Source: Cryptomeria japonica (lineage: Eukaryota; Streptophyta; Pinopsida; Cupressales; Cupressaceae). From it: 64,000 nucleotides of DNA. The stretch spans positions 126,469,140-126,533,139 of the forward strand of contig NC_081410.1 of assembly GCF_030272615.1 (NCBI RefSeq). The letters run 5' to 3'. A model generated the notes under the pieces. It searched no databases, was not told the origin of the DNA, and saw only the letters and a program-made list of their open reading frames with translations. Every line of letters begins with the position of its first letter. The first letter of the stretch is position 1. A program made the translations under genes and the position numbers. This document shows positions 12,165 to 25,240 of this stretch, piece by piece.

Positions 12165-12857
12165 GATATGAAAAAAATAGCCTTCTCTACTCGCCTAAAA
12201 ATGCAAAAAATTTGTGTTGACTTTTTGGTTGGCTTGGATGTCAATACATCTTGCCATGGTAAAAACCCAAGAAAATATCTGATATTAATGGGATATTATA
12301 TTAAAAATATATATATTATATTATATATGATATAATATATAATATAATATAGAATATTATTTTATTTTATTTTAAGCGAAAGTGGCAAGCCATTGTAATA
12401 TAAATTAATATATTAACTGGTTCAAGGGCTCCTGGAGGAAAGAACTAGCAAGAAAACCTCCATTCCTTGCAAAAAAATACAATGTTTGTAGATATAACAA
12501 TCCAAAATAAAAAAACTTTGAACCTTTGGACCTATGAAAATGATTGAGCCAAGATTGGCCCAATTACATATTACAATACAATGTTCTAAGTACATGGTAT
12601 GTATCATTTAATATTTATTATGCCACAAATTATATTTTAGAAGAAGGCTACAAACACATAACCATGACATTACATGTATTGAAAACAAGATCATCGTGTA
12701 ACCTGCAAATAAATGACCCAAAAACTGATGGACAAAGAGCATTATGTCTTCGAATTAGGAACAAGATAGCAAGTAGAAACATTGTGACTTTGATCCTCCA
12801 GAATCTTGCTCCCAAAAAACATCATCTTCAACAAAACAACTGACATTGCTGCAGGTA
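12165..12857. other. Subterminal region of the large element
   Basis: About 0.7 kb of AT-rich sequence includes a TA/ATA-rich patch (12300-12370). No supported gene. The short open frames here have no recognisable motif. Confidence 0.5.
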
Positions 12858-12985
12858 TACAATATTATATTATATATTATATAATATATAATATATAATA
12901 TATATTATATAATATATAATATATAATATATATTATATAATATATAATATATAATATATATTATATGTTATTTATAATATAATAC
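12858..12985. repeat. AT-only tandem repeat, period about 33 bp
   Basis: Runs of ATATAATATATA and its variants form a nearly pure A/T array with a longer period of about 33 bp. Similar sequence resumes at 13938-14005 after the hAT-like element, which therefore inserted into the array. Confidence 0.85.
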
Positions 12986-13937
12986 CAGAGTTACCCGGGG
13001 ACGCGTCCCCGACCTGAAAACCCCCGTCCCCATCCCGGGGATGTTTCGGGGACTTGGGGACGGCCAGGGGACGTTTCCCCCCATCCCCAAATTTCCCTAT
13101 TTTTGGAGGGGACGTCCCCGAAATGGGGGGACGTCCGTACGTCCTGGGGACGACTGGGACGTCCCCAATCCGTCCCGGGGACAACTAGACGTCCCCCATT
13201 CTAAGGCCCTTAAAAAATATTAAAAAAATTTAAAAAGTTGTATTTTTTATTTTTTATTTAAATTTTCTAATATATGCCACTTATTAATTCAAATTGTTAT
13301 TAAAAATTAAAAAAAATTAAAAGATAACATTAATTAAATTTTAAATTTATTAATTTAATTCATAATTTTGACAATGAAACTATATGGCAGCAGTGTAGCC
13401 TTTGGGCATTTTGACACAGAGATTAGAAAATCGCCAAACTCGGCGATGCCCCTTGACCCCACCTTGGGGGCGTTGCCCCCAAATCCCCATTGAAAAATAT
13501 GGGGGGAAACTGCGTCGATCGAAGTAGGGAAAATTTAACCGAGTCTATTGATATGCATATTGACAATGTGAATGAATTGAAATTCTGATTTATGAATGCA
13601 TACTTGCATATTTTGTATTGAGTATTAACAATGTTGTATGTTCAGAATTTACATTCTAAAATGTTTTCAACTTTTCATAGTATCATACACATGCTATATC
13701 CATGTTTTATTATTTTCATATGAATATAATGTATGTATGCATGCTTTATCTATGTTTTCATATGAACATTTAGAATTTTGAAATTTTCCTATATATTTTA
13801 AATTTTTCCTATATTTTATATAGCCGTCCCCTTTGCCGTCCCCCGCCGTCCCCAAATTTGGCAAAAAAAATTTCCGTCCCGGAAACGCGTCCCGCTGTCC
13901 CCTGTCATCCCCATCCCGGAAACTCGGGGTAACTTTG
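12986..13937. mobile_element. Non-autonomous hAT-like element (952 bp)
   Basis: It is flanked by identical 8-bp duplications TATAATAC (12978-12985 and 13938-13945). The ends are short inverted repeats, CAGAGTTACCC on the left and CAAAGTTACCC read inward from the right. An 8-bp duplication with a CA-starting TIR of about 11 bp is the hAT signature. There is no transposase ORF, so it would depend on an enzyme supplied in trans. Both ends are unusually GC-rich and packed with GGGGACG and CGTCCCC motifs (about 12996-13200 and 13824-13930), while the middle is AT-rich. Short open frames over the GC-rich end are by-products of the motif repeats. Confidence 0.85.
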
Positions 13938-14338
13938 TATAATACATATTATATATTATATATAATATATCTTAGATTATATATTATATATGATATATAA
14001 TAATTTAAAAGTAAAAAACCCTAAAAAAATTGGATATCCGATTTGTGAGTATTTTTATACCCATTGTGATAGCCTGTGGGTCGTTTTTCACCCACGGGTT
14101 GTGCTACAGGAGAGAAATATGATATCGGGTAATAATGGATATCAGATTTTGGGCATAAAAAATTGTGATTTTCTCATCTTAGGTATGATTTCATGCCATT
14201 TTGTTGTTTTTTATCATTTTTTTTGCATTTTTTATTTATTTTTTGGTTTTTTCATTGAAACTAGGTTTTTTTTGTTGAAATACAATTTTCATTCAAATTT
14301 GTTGATTAAATTGAAAATTTTAAATTCAATCAGGTTAA
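13938..14338. other. AT-rich 5' region before the broken gene
   Basis: This holds the rest of the AT-only array, then AT-rich DNA with GATATC-containing motifs (TTGGATATCCGATTTG near 14030, GATATCGGGTAA near 14122). It could be the leader of the gene that starts at 14339; an acceptor-like TTCAATCAG precedes the ATG. No ORF is supported. Confidence 0.4.
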
Positions 14339-15921
14339 ATGGGGGATAACAATGAAAAACGTGAACAACCACAACCGCCACAACCACCAAACCCTCATGT
14401 AGCAAACCCTTCATTGCCAAACCCCCCCTCAATTTAAGGATTTGATTGCTCAAAATTTGAACCAATTGAGGATCATTGCATATGTTTATAGTAGAATCCC
14501 TCATCTAGCCCCAATGTTAGATCCCCTCAAAGCTATAATAAACAATGTACAAACCATCGTTGAGGAGCACAATGTCGCTCTTTTGTGGTGAGATTCCACG
14601 AGGGCTAGATATGTGAATGGCTTGACCTATGATCAGGTCAAGGAGCTTGAGATTTCAAAAGCTGATATTGCAACATTGTTTGCCAATACACGCACAAGAC
14701 AACATGTAGATGTGGAAAAAAAAAAAAAAAAACTTTCCATAAAATGGTGTACAAATGATGATATGGTGAATAACTTTTGGGATCATTGGTGGATGGTTTT
14801 TGATAAACCACCCAACAAAAATCTTGATGTCACTTTTTATTTCATTAAAAAAATTTAATGTTGAGTTTGTTTTGGGAAAGCATGTCAACTACTTTGACAT
14901 CAATCATTTCTAGGGTGTGGGTTTAGGTATGCCTCAAAATAGACTTGGGGCAGTTCGAGTAGTACAAGGCCCATATGTCCCCCCTCCTATTGTTGATCCC
15001 CCACCTCTAGTGCAACATCCCGATATCATTGTTGAGGCAGCGTCACAGACTATATTGACTATTCACTCTTTGAGTGGCCTTTTGGTTTCTCAGGCTGGGG
15101 CACTAGCTCAACCTTTTAGTAATGGTAGAGGTGGATTCGGTGGTGCTGACATGTCCTCTTCGACTCCACATATTTGTGCGCTGCATAGTTGTGCTATGTG
15201 TGGGCATCTATGATTAGGTCCAGTTGGAGAGCCTGTTGATCCTCCCGTGGACACTATAGATCATGAGGTGCATGAAATGCACGATGCACCGAATGTAACG
15301 ATGAGGACTGTAGGATACCTTGGAGAGTCCTCGCATGCTAGAGGAGAGGAGGTACCTTCATCATACACTGATGATGTAGTGGTAAGAGTTGTATTTTCAC
15401 AATGCATTTTATTTTAAATGAATATTTATAATCTAGATAATATTAAGTACTAATGTTTATTTACATGGTCTATTTAATAGTTGATGACAGAGGAGGAGTT
15501 GACACGGGTCCATGATGGCACCTTGATAGCCATTTCATTTGGCCTTGACAACTATACGGTACATATATTATTGCACCTAGTCGTTTACATTTTTATTATA
15601 CATACATGCTCTTCACATATATTGGCATTAATTAAATTATATAGTAACTTGCATGTTTATCTTATTTTACTCTTGTAGGGCACAAGTAGCATGAGTGTGG
15701 TGTCGTGTGATTTAGGTTCTTCTAGTGTAGTTGGAGACAAGGGAAAGGTAATTGAATGCAAACATGATTGAATTAAGAGTTAAAATAACTTATAATGATT
15801 ATACATGTCTACATAATTAATAGTTTCACATACTTGTCATCTTTATGTACAGAAAATTGTTGGCTTCGTATCCTTGTTGACTGTGTCCATTATACTTGAA
15901 GAAGAAGAAGAGATGCATCAA
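14339..15921 (+). pseudogene. Broken multi-exon gene inside the large TIR element, function unknown
   Basis: A first long exon starts with MGDNNEKREQPQPPQPPNP and runs to 15381. It needs two frameshifts (near the C run at 14428 and the A run near 14838) and carries three stops (near 14588, 14911 and 15211). Three short exons follow with good splice sites: 15481-15558, 15679-15747 and 15853-15921 (78, 69 and 69 bp). All are free of stops and in phase 0. The introns are 99, 120 and 105 bp, and the first has TACTAAT at 15448-15454 as a branch point. The protein is proline-rich at the N-terminus, with VNGLTYDQVKELEIS and FWDHWWMVFDKPPNK in the middle and an acidic EEEEEMHQ end. The last donor (GTACATG at 15922) opens into the minisatellite 80 bp later. 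I do not recognise the family; it may be the element's own protein. Confidence 0.55.
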
Positions 15922-16003
15922 GTACATGTGTCTATTTTATCTTATGTTTAGTAGATATAATTTGTTTCTATCAGCGACAATTATATGCTAACTTGTATCA
16001 ATG

Positions 16004-18150
16004 TGGTCATATGGAGTCCTACGGGGTCATATGGTGTCTTACGACCCCTTAGGACACCATATGACCCCTTAGGACACAATATGGCTCCCTCTAACCCCTT
16101 AGGACACCATATGAGCCCTTAGGACCCCATATGGTGTTGTTAGGGGTCGTATGGTGTCCTATGACCCCTCAGGACACCATACGACCCCTAACGACACCAT
16201 ATGACCCCTTAGGTGTCGTTAGGGGTCGTATGGTGTCCTAAGGTGTCGTATGGTATCCTATGACCCCTTAGAACACCATATGAGCCCGTAGGACACCATA
16301 TGGTATCTTTATGGGTCGTATGGTATCCAAAGAGGTCATGTGGTGTCCTATGACCCCTTAGGACACCATATGTTGTTGTTAGGGGTCGTATGGTGTCCTA
16401 AGAGGTCATGTGGTGTCCTATGACCCCTTAGGACACCATATGACCCCTTAGGTGTCATTAGGGGTCATATGGTGTCCTATGACCCCTTAAGACACCATAC
16501 GACTCCTAATGACACCATATGACCCCTTAGGTGTCGTTAGGAGTAAGGGGTCATATGGTCTCCTATGACCCCTTAAGACACCATACAACTCCTAATGACA
16601 CCATATGACCCCTTAGGTGTTGTTAGGAGTCATATGGTGTCCTAAGGGGTCATATGGTGTCCTATGACCCCTTAGGACACCATATGAGCCCTTAGGATTC
16701 CATATGGTGTTGTAAGGGGTCGAATGGTGTCCTAAGGGGTCATATTGTGTTTTATTACCCCTTAGGAAACCATATGACCCCTTAGGACACCATAGGACCC
16801 CTTAGGTGTCGTTAGGGGTTGTATGGTGTCCTAAGGAGTCATATGTTGTCCTATGACCCATTAGGTGTCGTTAGGGGTTGTATGGTGTCCTAAAGGGTCA
16901 TATGATGTCCTATGACCCCTTAGGACAACATATGACTCTTTAGGACACAATATGGTTTCCTATGACCCCTTAGGACACCATATGAGCCCTTAGGACACAA
17001 TATAGTGTCGTTAGGGGTTGTATGGTGTCCTAAGGAGTCATATGGTGTCCTATGACCCCTTAGGACTCCATATGAACCCTTACAAAACCATATGACCCCT
17101 TAGGTGTCATTAGGAGTCGTATGGTGTCCTAAGGGGTCATATGGTGTCCTATGACCCTTAAGACACCATATGTTGTTGTTAGGGGTCACATGGTGTCCTA
17201 AGAGGTCATGTGGTGTCCTATGACCCCTTAGGACACCATAAGACCCCTAACGACACCATATGGCCCCTTAGGTGTCATTAGGGGTCATATTGTGTCCTAA
17301 CGGCTCATCTAGTGCCCTATGATCCCTCAGGTGTTGTTAGGGGTCGTATGGTGTCCTAAGGGGTCATATGGTGTCCTATGACCCCTTATGACATAATATG
17401 GTTTTCTATGAGCCCTTAGGACACCATATGAGACCTTAGGACACCATATGAGCGCTTAGGACACCATATAGTATCGTTAGGGGTTGTATGGTGTCCTAAG
17501 AGGTCATGTGGTGTCCTATGGCCCCTTAGAACAACATATATTATCATTGGGGGTTGTATGGTGTCATAAGAGGTCATGTGGTGTCATATCACCCCTTAGG
17601 ACACCATATGACCTCTTATGACACCATACAACCCCCAATGATAATATATGTTGTTCTAAGGGGCCATAGGACACCACATGATCCCTTAGGTGTTGTTAGG
17701 GGTCATATGGTGTCCTAAGGGATCATATGGTGTCCTATGACCCCTTAGGACACCATATGATCCCTTAGGTGTTGTTAGGGGTCATATGGTGCCCTAAGGG
17801 GTCATATGTTGTCCTATGACCCCTTAGGACACCATATGAGCCCTTAGGACACCATACAATGTCGTTAAGATTTGTATGGTATCCTAAGGGGTCATATGGT
17901 GTCCTACGACCCCTTAGGACACCATATGACCCCTTAGGTGTCTTTAGGGATCATATTGTGTCCTAACGGGTCATATGGTGTCCTATGACCTCTTAGGTGT
18001 TATTAGGGGTCATATGGTTTCCTATGACCCCTTAGGACACAATATGGTTTCCTTAGGACACTATATGAGCCCTTAGGACACCATTATGGCATCGTTAGGG
18101 GTTGTACAGTGTCCTAAGGGGTCATGGCCTATGACCCCTTAGGATACCAT
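16004..18150. repeat. 20-bp minisatellite with units in both orientations, block A
   Basis: The array is built from TAGGACACCATATGACCCCT and its reverse complement AGGGGTCATATGGTGTCCTA, many times over with point changes. A linking variant is AGGTGTCGTTAGGGGTCG. The common pairing of a forward and a reverse unit around TGACCCCT gives perfect 17-bp inverted repeats, so single strands could fold into serial hairpins. Almost every unit carries CATATG. Blocks B (25246) and C (32899) continue the same array after each copia insertion. The longest frames in it are translation artefacts of the repeat. Confidence 0.95.
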
Positions 18151-19428
18151 TGTTGGCATTATGGATGAATTGATTATGTGTTGCATTAATGTTTTGTCAT
18201 TGATTTCAACACTAGTTGTTATGGATGGTTACCGAAAGACAGGTTACCAATAGAAGATCTAGTGTTACCAGTAGAAGAGACTATCTCTTGGACACTTCTG
18301 ACATGTTTGGATCAGTGAAATATATTTGATTTCATGTGTTATATGCTCCATGATCATGTTTTGGCCAGTTGGTATTGGCTTGGTAATTGGATGTTATCAT
18401 ACACTTTGGTAAACCCTTACCGACACTAGTTTAAGCTTTACCGACAGAGCTTTTATTGAGGAATTATGACAGGATGCATAATTGGTGTTGGTGCAACTTC
18501 TTCATGGATTTCAGGATGCTGAAGATGTTCGTTGATCATGCTTCAATTTCTTGAAGACTTTTCTTTGGCATGGTGGACCCAGAATAGGTCTGGTACCTAT
18601 TTAGGTTATGGATCGGTATCATGCTAGCATGTACTCTACACATTACCGGGATGCTTCGAGATGTTTTATGGATTTTTTATTATTGTTTTGGTCTTAAGCC
18701 GACATGGCATATCATTGTAAATGGAATTACGTAATGATCTTATTGTAATATCTTTAGGTGGCCGACCTAATTGGTTTAGGTCTTAGGGTTTGTATAAATA
18801 AGAGGTAGAAACTCTTTGTAAAGTATCATGGTTATTGAAAAGGTCATGGTCAAGGAATATAATGTGCGAATGTTGTAATATCATTCAGGAAGAGGAGTTG
18901 GTCGATCATTGGTGATTGAATTGGATTCAGAAGAGGATTTAGTCCTCCAACATTGAGCTTAATTGGGACTATAATTAGGCATGGTAGATGCTATTTCCAG
19001 TAGTTCATTCTATTGGATTGTTGTCCATTTATCTTGAGAAGGTTTTATCCTCTCTGTAGTCAGTGAGACTCTTTTGTAATGAGCAGTACGCTCTAGGCAG
19101 TGTGCCTTCCTGCAAGTGCAGACCCCTCATTGTAACACATACTTTTTGCAGAAGTATCATCTGACTGTGGGTAGGATTCCCACCATGGTTTTGTCCTTTC
19201 CGGTTTATCCACGTATAAATCATGGTGTTATGTGGTATGGTTGCCTTTTATTGATTATCTAGTTAAATTGTTAATTTATATTGTTTACCGGTATCTGTTC
19301 CTATCGACATCTGTTTGTGCTTTACCAGTACTTGATTTGTTTAAGGTCATATTATGGATTAAAAGTTATAATCTATTAACAATTGATTCACCCCCCCCCC
19401 TCTCAGTTGTTCATCAATTATCCTAACA
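18151..19428 (+). repeat. 5' LTR of copia 1
   Basis: 1,278 bp, TGTTGGCATTATGG to TTATCCTAACA. A TATAAATA box at 18793-18800, in a context conserved in the 3' LTR, is the likely promoter. The C-rich stretch followed by TCTCAGTTGTTCA just before the end is also found in the copia 2 LTR in similar form. Confidence 0.95.
18793..18800 (+). promoter_or_regulatory. LTR TATA box, copia 1
   Basis: TATAAATA sits in GGTTTGTATAAATAAGAGG. The identical word is at 24605-24612 in the 3' LTR within a stretch that is almost unchanged between the two LTRs, as expected for the element's promoter. Confidence 0.6.
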
Positions 19429-19430
19429 AT

Positions 19431-19442
19431 TGGTATCAGACC
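19431..19442 (+). other. Primer binding site, copia 1
   Basis: TGGTATCAGACC starts two bases after the 5' LTR and matches the plant initiator tRNA-Met 3' end (TGGTATCAGAGC) except for one base. Confidence 0.85.
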
Positions 19443-19486
19443 TTTGGTCCTCTTTTGCAGAATCTTAACCACTTGAGGTAGATCCT

Positions 19487-22400
19487 ATGACAACTAATCC
19501 ACCGACAACTATTTTCAGAAGAGAAATCCTGAAGCTTGATGGAACAAATTATGGGATATGGAAAATTTGAATGGAGACTCATCTTAGATGTCTTGGTAAG
19601 GATATTTGGGTGATCACTGAGAAAGGATACACACCTTATGATCTGACATTTGGCAATCCTGCTCCTGCAAACTTGGATAAGAATATTGAAAATGATTGTA
19701 GAGCTAGAGAAGCCCTCTTGTGTGCACTTACTGATCAATAGATCATGGTATTGACTGACAAATCATCGGCTAAAGTTATATGGGACAAATTGAAAACTTT
19801 GAATGAAGGTGACCCTACTATCAAAATTGCTAAACTTGATGGTTACTGGGTAAGATATGAAAAATTGAAGATGGAAGATAATGAAAGAATTGTTGTGAAG
19901 ATGAAATAGTTTCCAAAGTCTTGAGAGCCCTTCCACCAGCTTACAAGATGAAGGCAACCATTATTAATGAGTTAAGAAAAATGGCAAACACTTTAGTCAA
20001 TTGAGATATTCTGATTGGGAAATTATCTGCTTTTGAGCTTGAAGAATTTGGATCTTCTGGAGTTGTAAAGTTTGAACTTGTTTTTCATGCATCATCATCA
20101 ACATCTATCAGCAAAAGTGATTGGAGAGCCCTATATGCAAAAGAAATGGAAGACATGAGGAAAGAAGATGAAGAGCTTGAGAAACTTGAAGCCTTATATG
20201 CTAGAAGAGTACCTAAAGGACCAACTAGAAGTAAGTATGAAGGAAAAGCACATTTTAAATGTTTTTCATGTAATAATATTGGTCATTTTGTATCTAGATG
20301 TCCTAAAAGGAATGCAAGGCTTGAGGAAAGAGTTAAGAAATCTTTTAATCCTAACCTGAACAGATATAGATTCAAGAAAAATAAACATTGCTACATAACA
20401 GATGAGGAAGGAGTAATTGATGACTCTAGAGATGAACTAGCAGAAGACTTTGCTAGTGGATCTGGAAATGGAAAAGAACAAGTGTTCTATGCTTTGAAGG
20501 AAGATGAACCAGAACTGGCTATCAAAAATGAAGAAAGGGCCCTAGCAGCAAGAGTTGAAGATAAAGATGAATGGGCAATTGATAGTGGATGCTCACACCA
20601 TATGATTGGAGATAAAGGGAAATTTTTGTCCCTGCAAGAATACAATGGTGGTCAAGTCAAATTCGGAGATGACAAGGCATGTATGATCAAAGGTAGAGGT
20701 ATTATTTCTTTGGATGGAAAGCATAATACTGATAATGTCTTATGTAGAAGGTTTGAAGCATAATCTTTTGAGTGTTGGTTAATTAGTTGATAAGGGTTTT
20801 CAACTTTAGTTTAAAGATAGAAAATGCAAAATCATTTACAAGACTGGTTTGGAAATTGCAACCGGTTTCAAACAGGAAGTAACATCTTTCACTTGAACAT
20901 TGGTAATAAGACATCAAGCTCATATTGATGAGAGGTGGCTATGGCATAAGAGGTTGTGTCATGTTAATTTTGATTGCATTGTTGAGATCAGTTCAACTAA
21001 GGTAGTTAGAGATATACCTAAGATTATGAAGCCTCATAATCCGGTATGTAAGGAATGTCAATTGGGTAAGCAAGTCAGAAGTTCTTTTAAGAGAATACAT
21101 GATAAATCTAATGATGTACTTGATTTGATTCACACTGACTTATGTGGTCCAACAAGGACTAGAAGCTTTCAAGTTGATAGGTATTTCATGTTGATTATTG
21201 ATGACTATTCTAGAATGATGTGGGTGACTTTTCTAAGGGAGAAGTCTGAAGCTTTTGAGAAATTTAAGATCTTTAAAGCAAAGGTTGAAACATAAACTAT
21301 TTTAAAAATCAAATGTCTAAGATCATATCATGGTGGTGAGTTCATTTCTCATGAATTTGATAGTTATTGTGAGACAATCTGCACCTAGGACTCCTCAACA
21401 AAATGGAGTAGTTGAAAGAAAGAACATAACCATTTTGGATGCAGCTAGATCTATGATGATGGAAGCCAAATTGCCTCATATCTACTGGAGAGAAGTAGTG
21501 AGTACAACAATCTACACATTCAACAGAGTTCACATCAAAGGTGAAACCAGTAAGACCCCTTATGAACTATGGTTTTGACATACACCTACTGTTAAATATT
21601 TTAGAATTTTTGGAAGTAAATGTTATATCAAAAGAGATGATTCAATTGGAAATTTTGATCCTAGATGTGATGAAGGGATATTTCTTTGTTATTCAATTCA
21701 GAGAAAAGCATATAGATGCTATAAAAAAATATTGCAGAAAATTGTGGAGAGTGCTAATGTGAAAGTAGATGAACAATACATAAATCATTTTATATTATAT
21801 GACAGGGAACCGATAGTGGAAATGATCATAACAGAACCAACAATACCTCAACCAGTACATGAAGCTGAGACATTTACACAGGCACAATCAGAAAATTCAA
21901 CTATGATTGATGATCAGAGCAGTGAACCTGAAGTTCAAAAAACACCAAGGTATGTAAGATTAAATCATTCTGAAGATCAAATTATTGGAGATAGAAATAA
22001 AGGAGTTATGACAAGAAGAAAACTGGCAAATGAAGAGGTATGTTTTATTTCTCAAGTTGAACCAGCAACTGTTATTGAAGCTTGTAAGGATAAACATTGG
22101 TTAAAGGCTATGGAAGATTAATTAGATTAAATAGAGAATAATGAAACTTGGTCTCTAGTTCCCTGACCTAAAAATAAGAATGTTATTGGAACTAAATGGG
22201 TTTTTAGAAATAAACTAAATGAGGATGGTCAAGTTATAAGAAACAAGGTTAGATTGGTTTTTAAAGGATATTCTCAAATGGAAGGAATTGATTATGGTGA
22301 GACATTTGCACCTGTAGCTAGAATTGAAGTTGTTAGACTATTTATTGCCTATGCAGCTTATAAGAACTACAAGGTTTATCAAATGGATGTTAAATGTGCA

Positions 22401-23591
22401 TTTTTGAATGGTGAGCTTGAGGAAGTTTAAATTGAGCAACCTGATGGATTTTCATTGACAAATGATAAAGGTATGGTTTGCAGATTGAAGAAAGCTTTAT
22501 ATGGTTTGAAACAGGCTCCTAGAGCTTGGTATGCAAGGTTGGATAAATATCTTTTGAAGCTTGGTTTTACTAAAGGGAGTGTTGATAGTAATCTATATTA
22601 TAAGATCATTGATAATGATATTCTGATTATTGATGTTTTTGTTGATGATATCATTTTTGGAGGAGAAGATAAATTGTGCATGGAATTTGCTAACAACATG
22701 AAAAATGAATTTGAAATGTCCATGATTGGTGAGATGAAATTTTTCTTAGGTTTGCAGATTACTCAAACTGACAAAGGGATTTTTATCTGTCAAACTAAGT
22801 ATTTGAGGGAATTGTTGAAAAAGTTTGGTATGGAGAATTTCGAACTGGTAAGTACTCCTATAGCCACAAGTGAGAAATTATCTATCACTGATACTTCTAC
22901 ACCGGTATATCCGACAAGGTATAAATCTATGATTGGTGGTTTGTTATATCTAACTCAGACTAGAACTGATATTATGAATGCAGTAAGTATTGTTTCAAGA
23001 TATCAAAGTAATCCTAAAGAAAATCATGAATGTGCAGTAAAAAAAATATTTTGGTATTTGCAAGGAACAACCAAATATGTTTTATGGTATTCCAAAGATG
23101 ATGATTTCACTTTATGTGCATATATTGACTCAGATTGGGTAGGTGATACTGATGACAGGAAGAGAACTTTTGGTGGAGCATTCTTTCTTGGAAAGAAACT
23201 GGTTTCATGGATAAGCAAAAAACAGTCATGCATTTCTTTATCTACTGCAAAAGCTGAGTATGTTGCAACAACAACTAATTGCACTCAAGTTTTGTGGATG
23301 AAGCAAATGTTGAAGGATATCAAAGTAAATTGTAGTGAACCGGTAGTTATCTACTGTGATAACTCTGTAGCTATTGACATTTCTAAGAATCTGGTATTTC
23401 ACTCTAAGACTAAGCATATTTCAATAAACTATGACTTTTTGAAGGACAAGGTAGAAGCAAAGGAAGTCAAATTGGTTTATGTGAACAATAAAGAACAGAT
23501 TGCAGACATATTCACTAAATCGTTGTCTAAGGAATCATTTGATTATTTGAGAGACAGGTTAGGGGTTTTTGCCCCTCTGATAGAGACTTGA
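19487..23591 (+). pseudogene. Copia 1 gag-pol polyprotein gene, broken
   Basis: The frame begins MTTNPPTTIFRREILKLDG. Gag follows, with a zinc knuckle CFSCNNIGHFVSRC (C-x2-C-x4-H-x4-C, about 20260-20301). Protease has WAIDSGCSHHM (about 20574). The integrase zinc region HKRLCHVN ... CKECQLGKQ (about 20943-21070) is followed by the core with HTDLCGP and IIDDYSRMMWV. RT spans about 22180-22870 and has LKQAPRAWYARLD and the FVDD active-site box (about 22638). RNase H spans about 23115-23480. The end is GVFAPLIET at 23591. Stops occur early in gag (TGA at 19568) and between domains, and frames shift at several points, but RT to the end is one open frame of 378 codons (22455-23591). The protein once made virus-like particles and carried out reverse transcription and integration. 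Confidence 0.92.
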
Positions 23592-23950
23592 TTGATGAAG
23601 TTTTTCATCAGTCTGACATGTATTATCAGAGACATTATCCATTCCGACACTGATGAGTGATGCTACTACTCAGTGGGAGTAGTCAGCTTTCTGATTCAGA
23701 GGTTTATATCATTGCTTTGATATTTTTGTCATATTTTTGGCATTGATGTTAAAGGGAGAGTGATAGTAATGTGAAAAATCATTCAGAACCTTACATAGAT
23801 ATCATTCACAGGGGGAGAGCTATTGATTGATTGGCTGTCTTCCACAAGGGGAGAGCTATTGATTGATTGGCTATCTTCCACAGGGGGAGACTTGTTTGGG
23901 ATTTCTTGGTACTTAAATGTTTTTCACATCTATTGTTGCCATCAATGCTA

Positions 23951-23961
23951 AAGGAGGAGAT
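23951..23961 (+). other. Polypurine tract, copia 1
   Basis: AAGGAGGAGAT lies directly before the TG of the 3' LTR, the place where plus-strand DNA synthesis is primed in LTR elements. Confidence 0.8.
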
Positions 23962-25240
23962 TGTTGGCATTATGGATGAATTGATTATGTGTTGCATTGA
24001 TTTTTTGTCATTGATTTCAACACTAGTTCTTATGGATGGTTACCGACAGATAGGTTATCGGTAAAAGATCTAGTGTTACCAACAAAAGAGACTATCTGTT
24101 GGACACTTCCGGCATGTTTGGATCAGTGAAGTATATTTGATTTCATGTATTATATGCTCCATGAGCATATTTTGGTTAGTTGGTATTGTCTTGTAAATTG
24201 GATGTTATCATACACTCTGGTAAACCCTTACCAGCACTAGTTTAAGGCTTTACCGGTAGACCTTTCATTGAAGAATTATGACAGGATGCATAATTGGTGT
24301 TGGTGCAGCTTCTTCATGGATTTCAGGATGTTGAAGATGTTCATTGATCGTGCTTCAATTGCTTGAGTACTTTGCTTTGGCGTGGTAGACCCAGAATAGG
24401 TATGGTACCTATCTAGGTTATGGACTGGTATCATGCTAGCATGTACTCTACACGTTACCGGGATGCTTTGAGATGCTTTATGGATTTGTTATTATTGTTT
24501 GGGTCTTAAGTCGACATGGCATATCATTGTAAATGGAATTATGTAATGATCTTATTGTAATATCTTTAGGTGGTCGACCTAATTGGTTTGGGCCTTAGGG
24601 TTTGTATAAATAAGAGGTAGAAACTCTTTGTAAAGTATCATGGTTATTGAAAAGGTCATGGTCAAGGAATATAATGTGCGAATGTTGTAATATCATTCAG
24701 GAAGAGGAGTTGGTCGATCATTGGTGATTGAATTGGATTCAGAAGAGGATTTAGTCCTCTAGCATTGAGCTTAACCAGAACTGTAATTAGGCATGGTAGA
24801 TGCTATTTCCAGTAGTTCATTCTATTGGATTGTTGTCCATTTATCTTGAGAAGGTTGTAGCCTCTCTATAGTCAGTGAGACTCTTTTGTAATGAGCAGTA
24901 CGCTCTAGGCAGTGTACCTTCCTGCAAGTGCCTGCCCCTCATTGTAACACATACTTTTTGCAGAAGTATCATCTGACTGTGGGTAGGTTTCCCATCATGT
25001 TTTTTCCTTTTCCAGGTTTTCCACGTATAAATCATGGTGTTATGTGGTATGTTTTCTTTGCATTGATTATCTGGTTAAATTGTTAAGTTGTATTGTTTAC
25101 TAGTATCTGTTCCTACCGGCATCTGTCTGTGCTTTTTCGATACTTGATTCGGTTAAGGTCATATTGTGATTAAAAGTTATAATTTGTTAACAACTGATTC
25201 ACCCCCCACCCCTCTCAGTTGTTCACCGGTTATCCTAACA
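23962..25240 (+). repeat. 3' LTR of copia 1
   Basis: 1,279 bp, TGTTGGCATTATGG to TTATCCTAACA, followed at once by the target duplication ACCAT and the minisatellite. It matches the 5' LTR over its whole length with many substitutions, dense in the first 160 bases and rarer around the TATA box. Confidence 0.95.

Noticed and set aside
12121-12165. The inverted matching ends at 12.13 and 35.50 kb as an inverted LINE duplication
   Set aside because: The matching 36 bases are not part of LINE coding sequence: the RT frame joins correctly only when everything between, including both matching ends, is removed.
12972-13223. Proline/glycine-rich open frames of 60-70 codons on both strands
   Set aside because: They result from the GC-rich GGGGACG motifs at the left end of the hAT-like element.
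16004-18150. Short regularly repeated units reminiscent of a CRISPR array
   Set aside because: There are no unique spacers; units abut each other in both orientations, and the context is a eukaryotic transposon.
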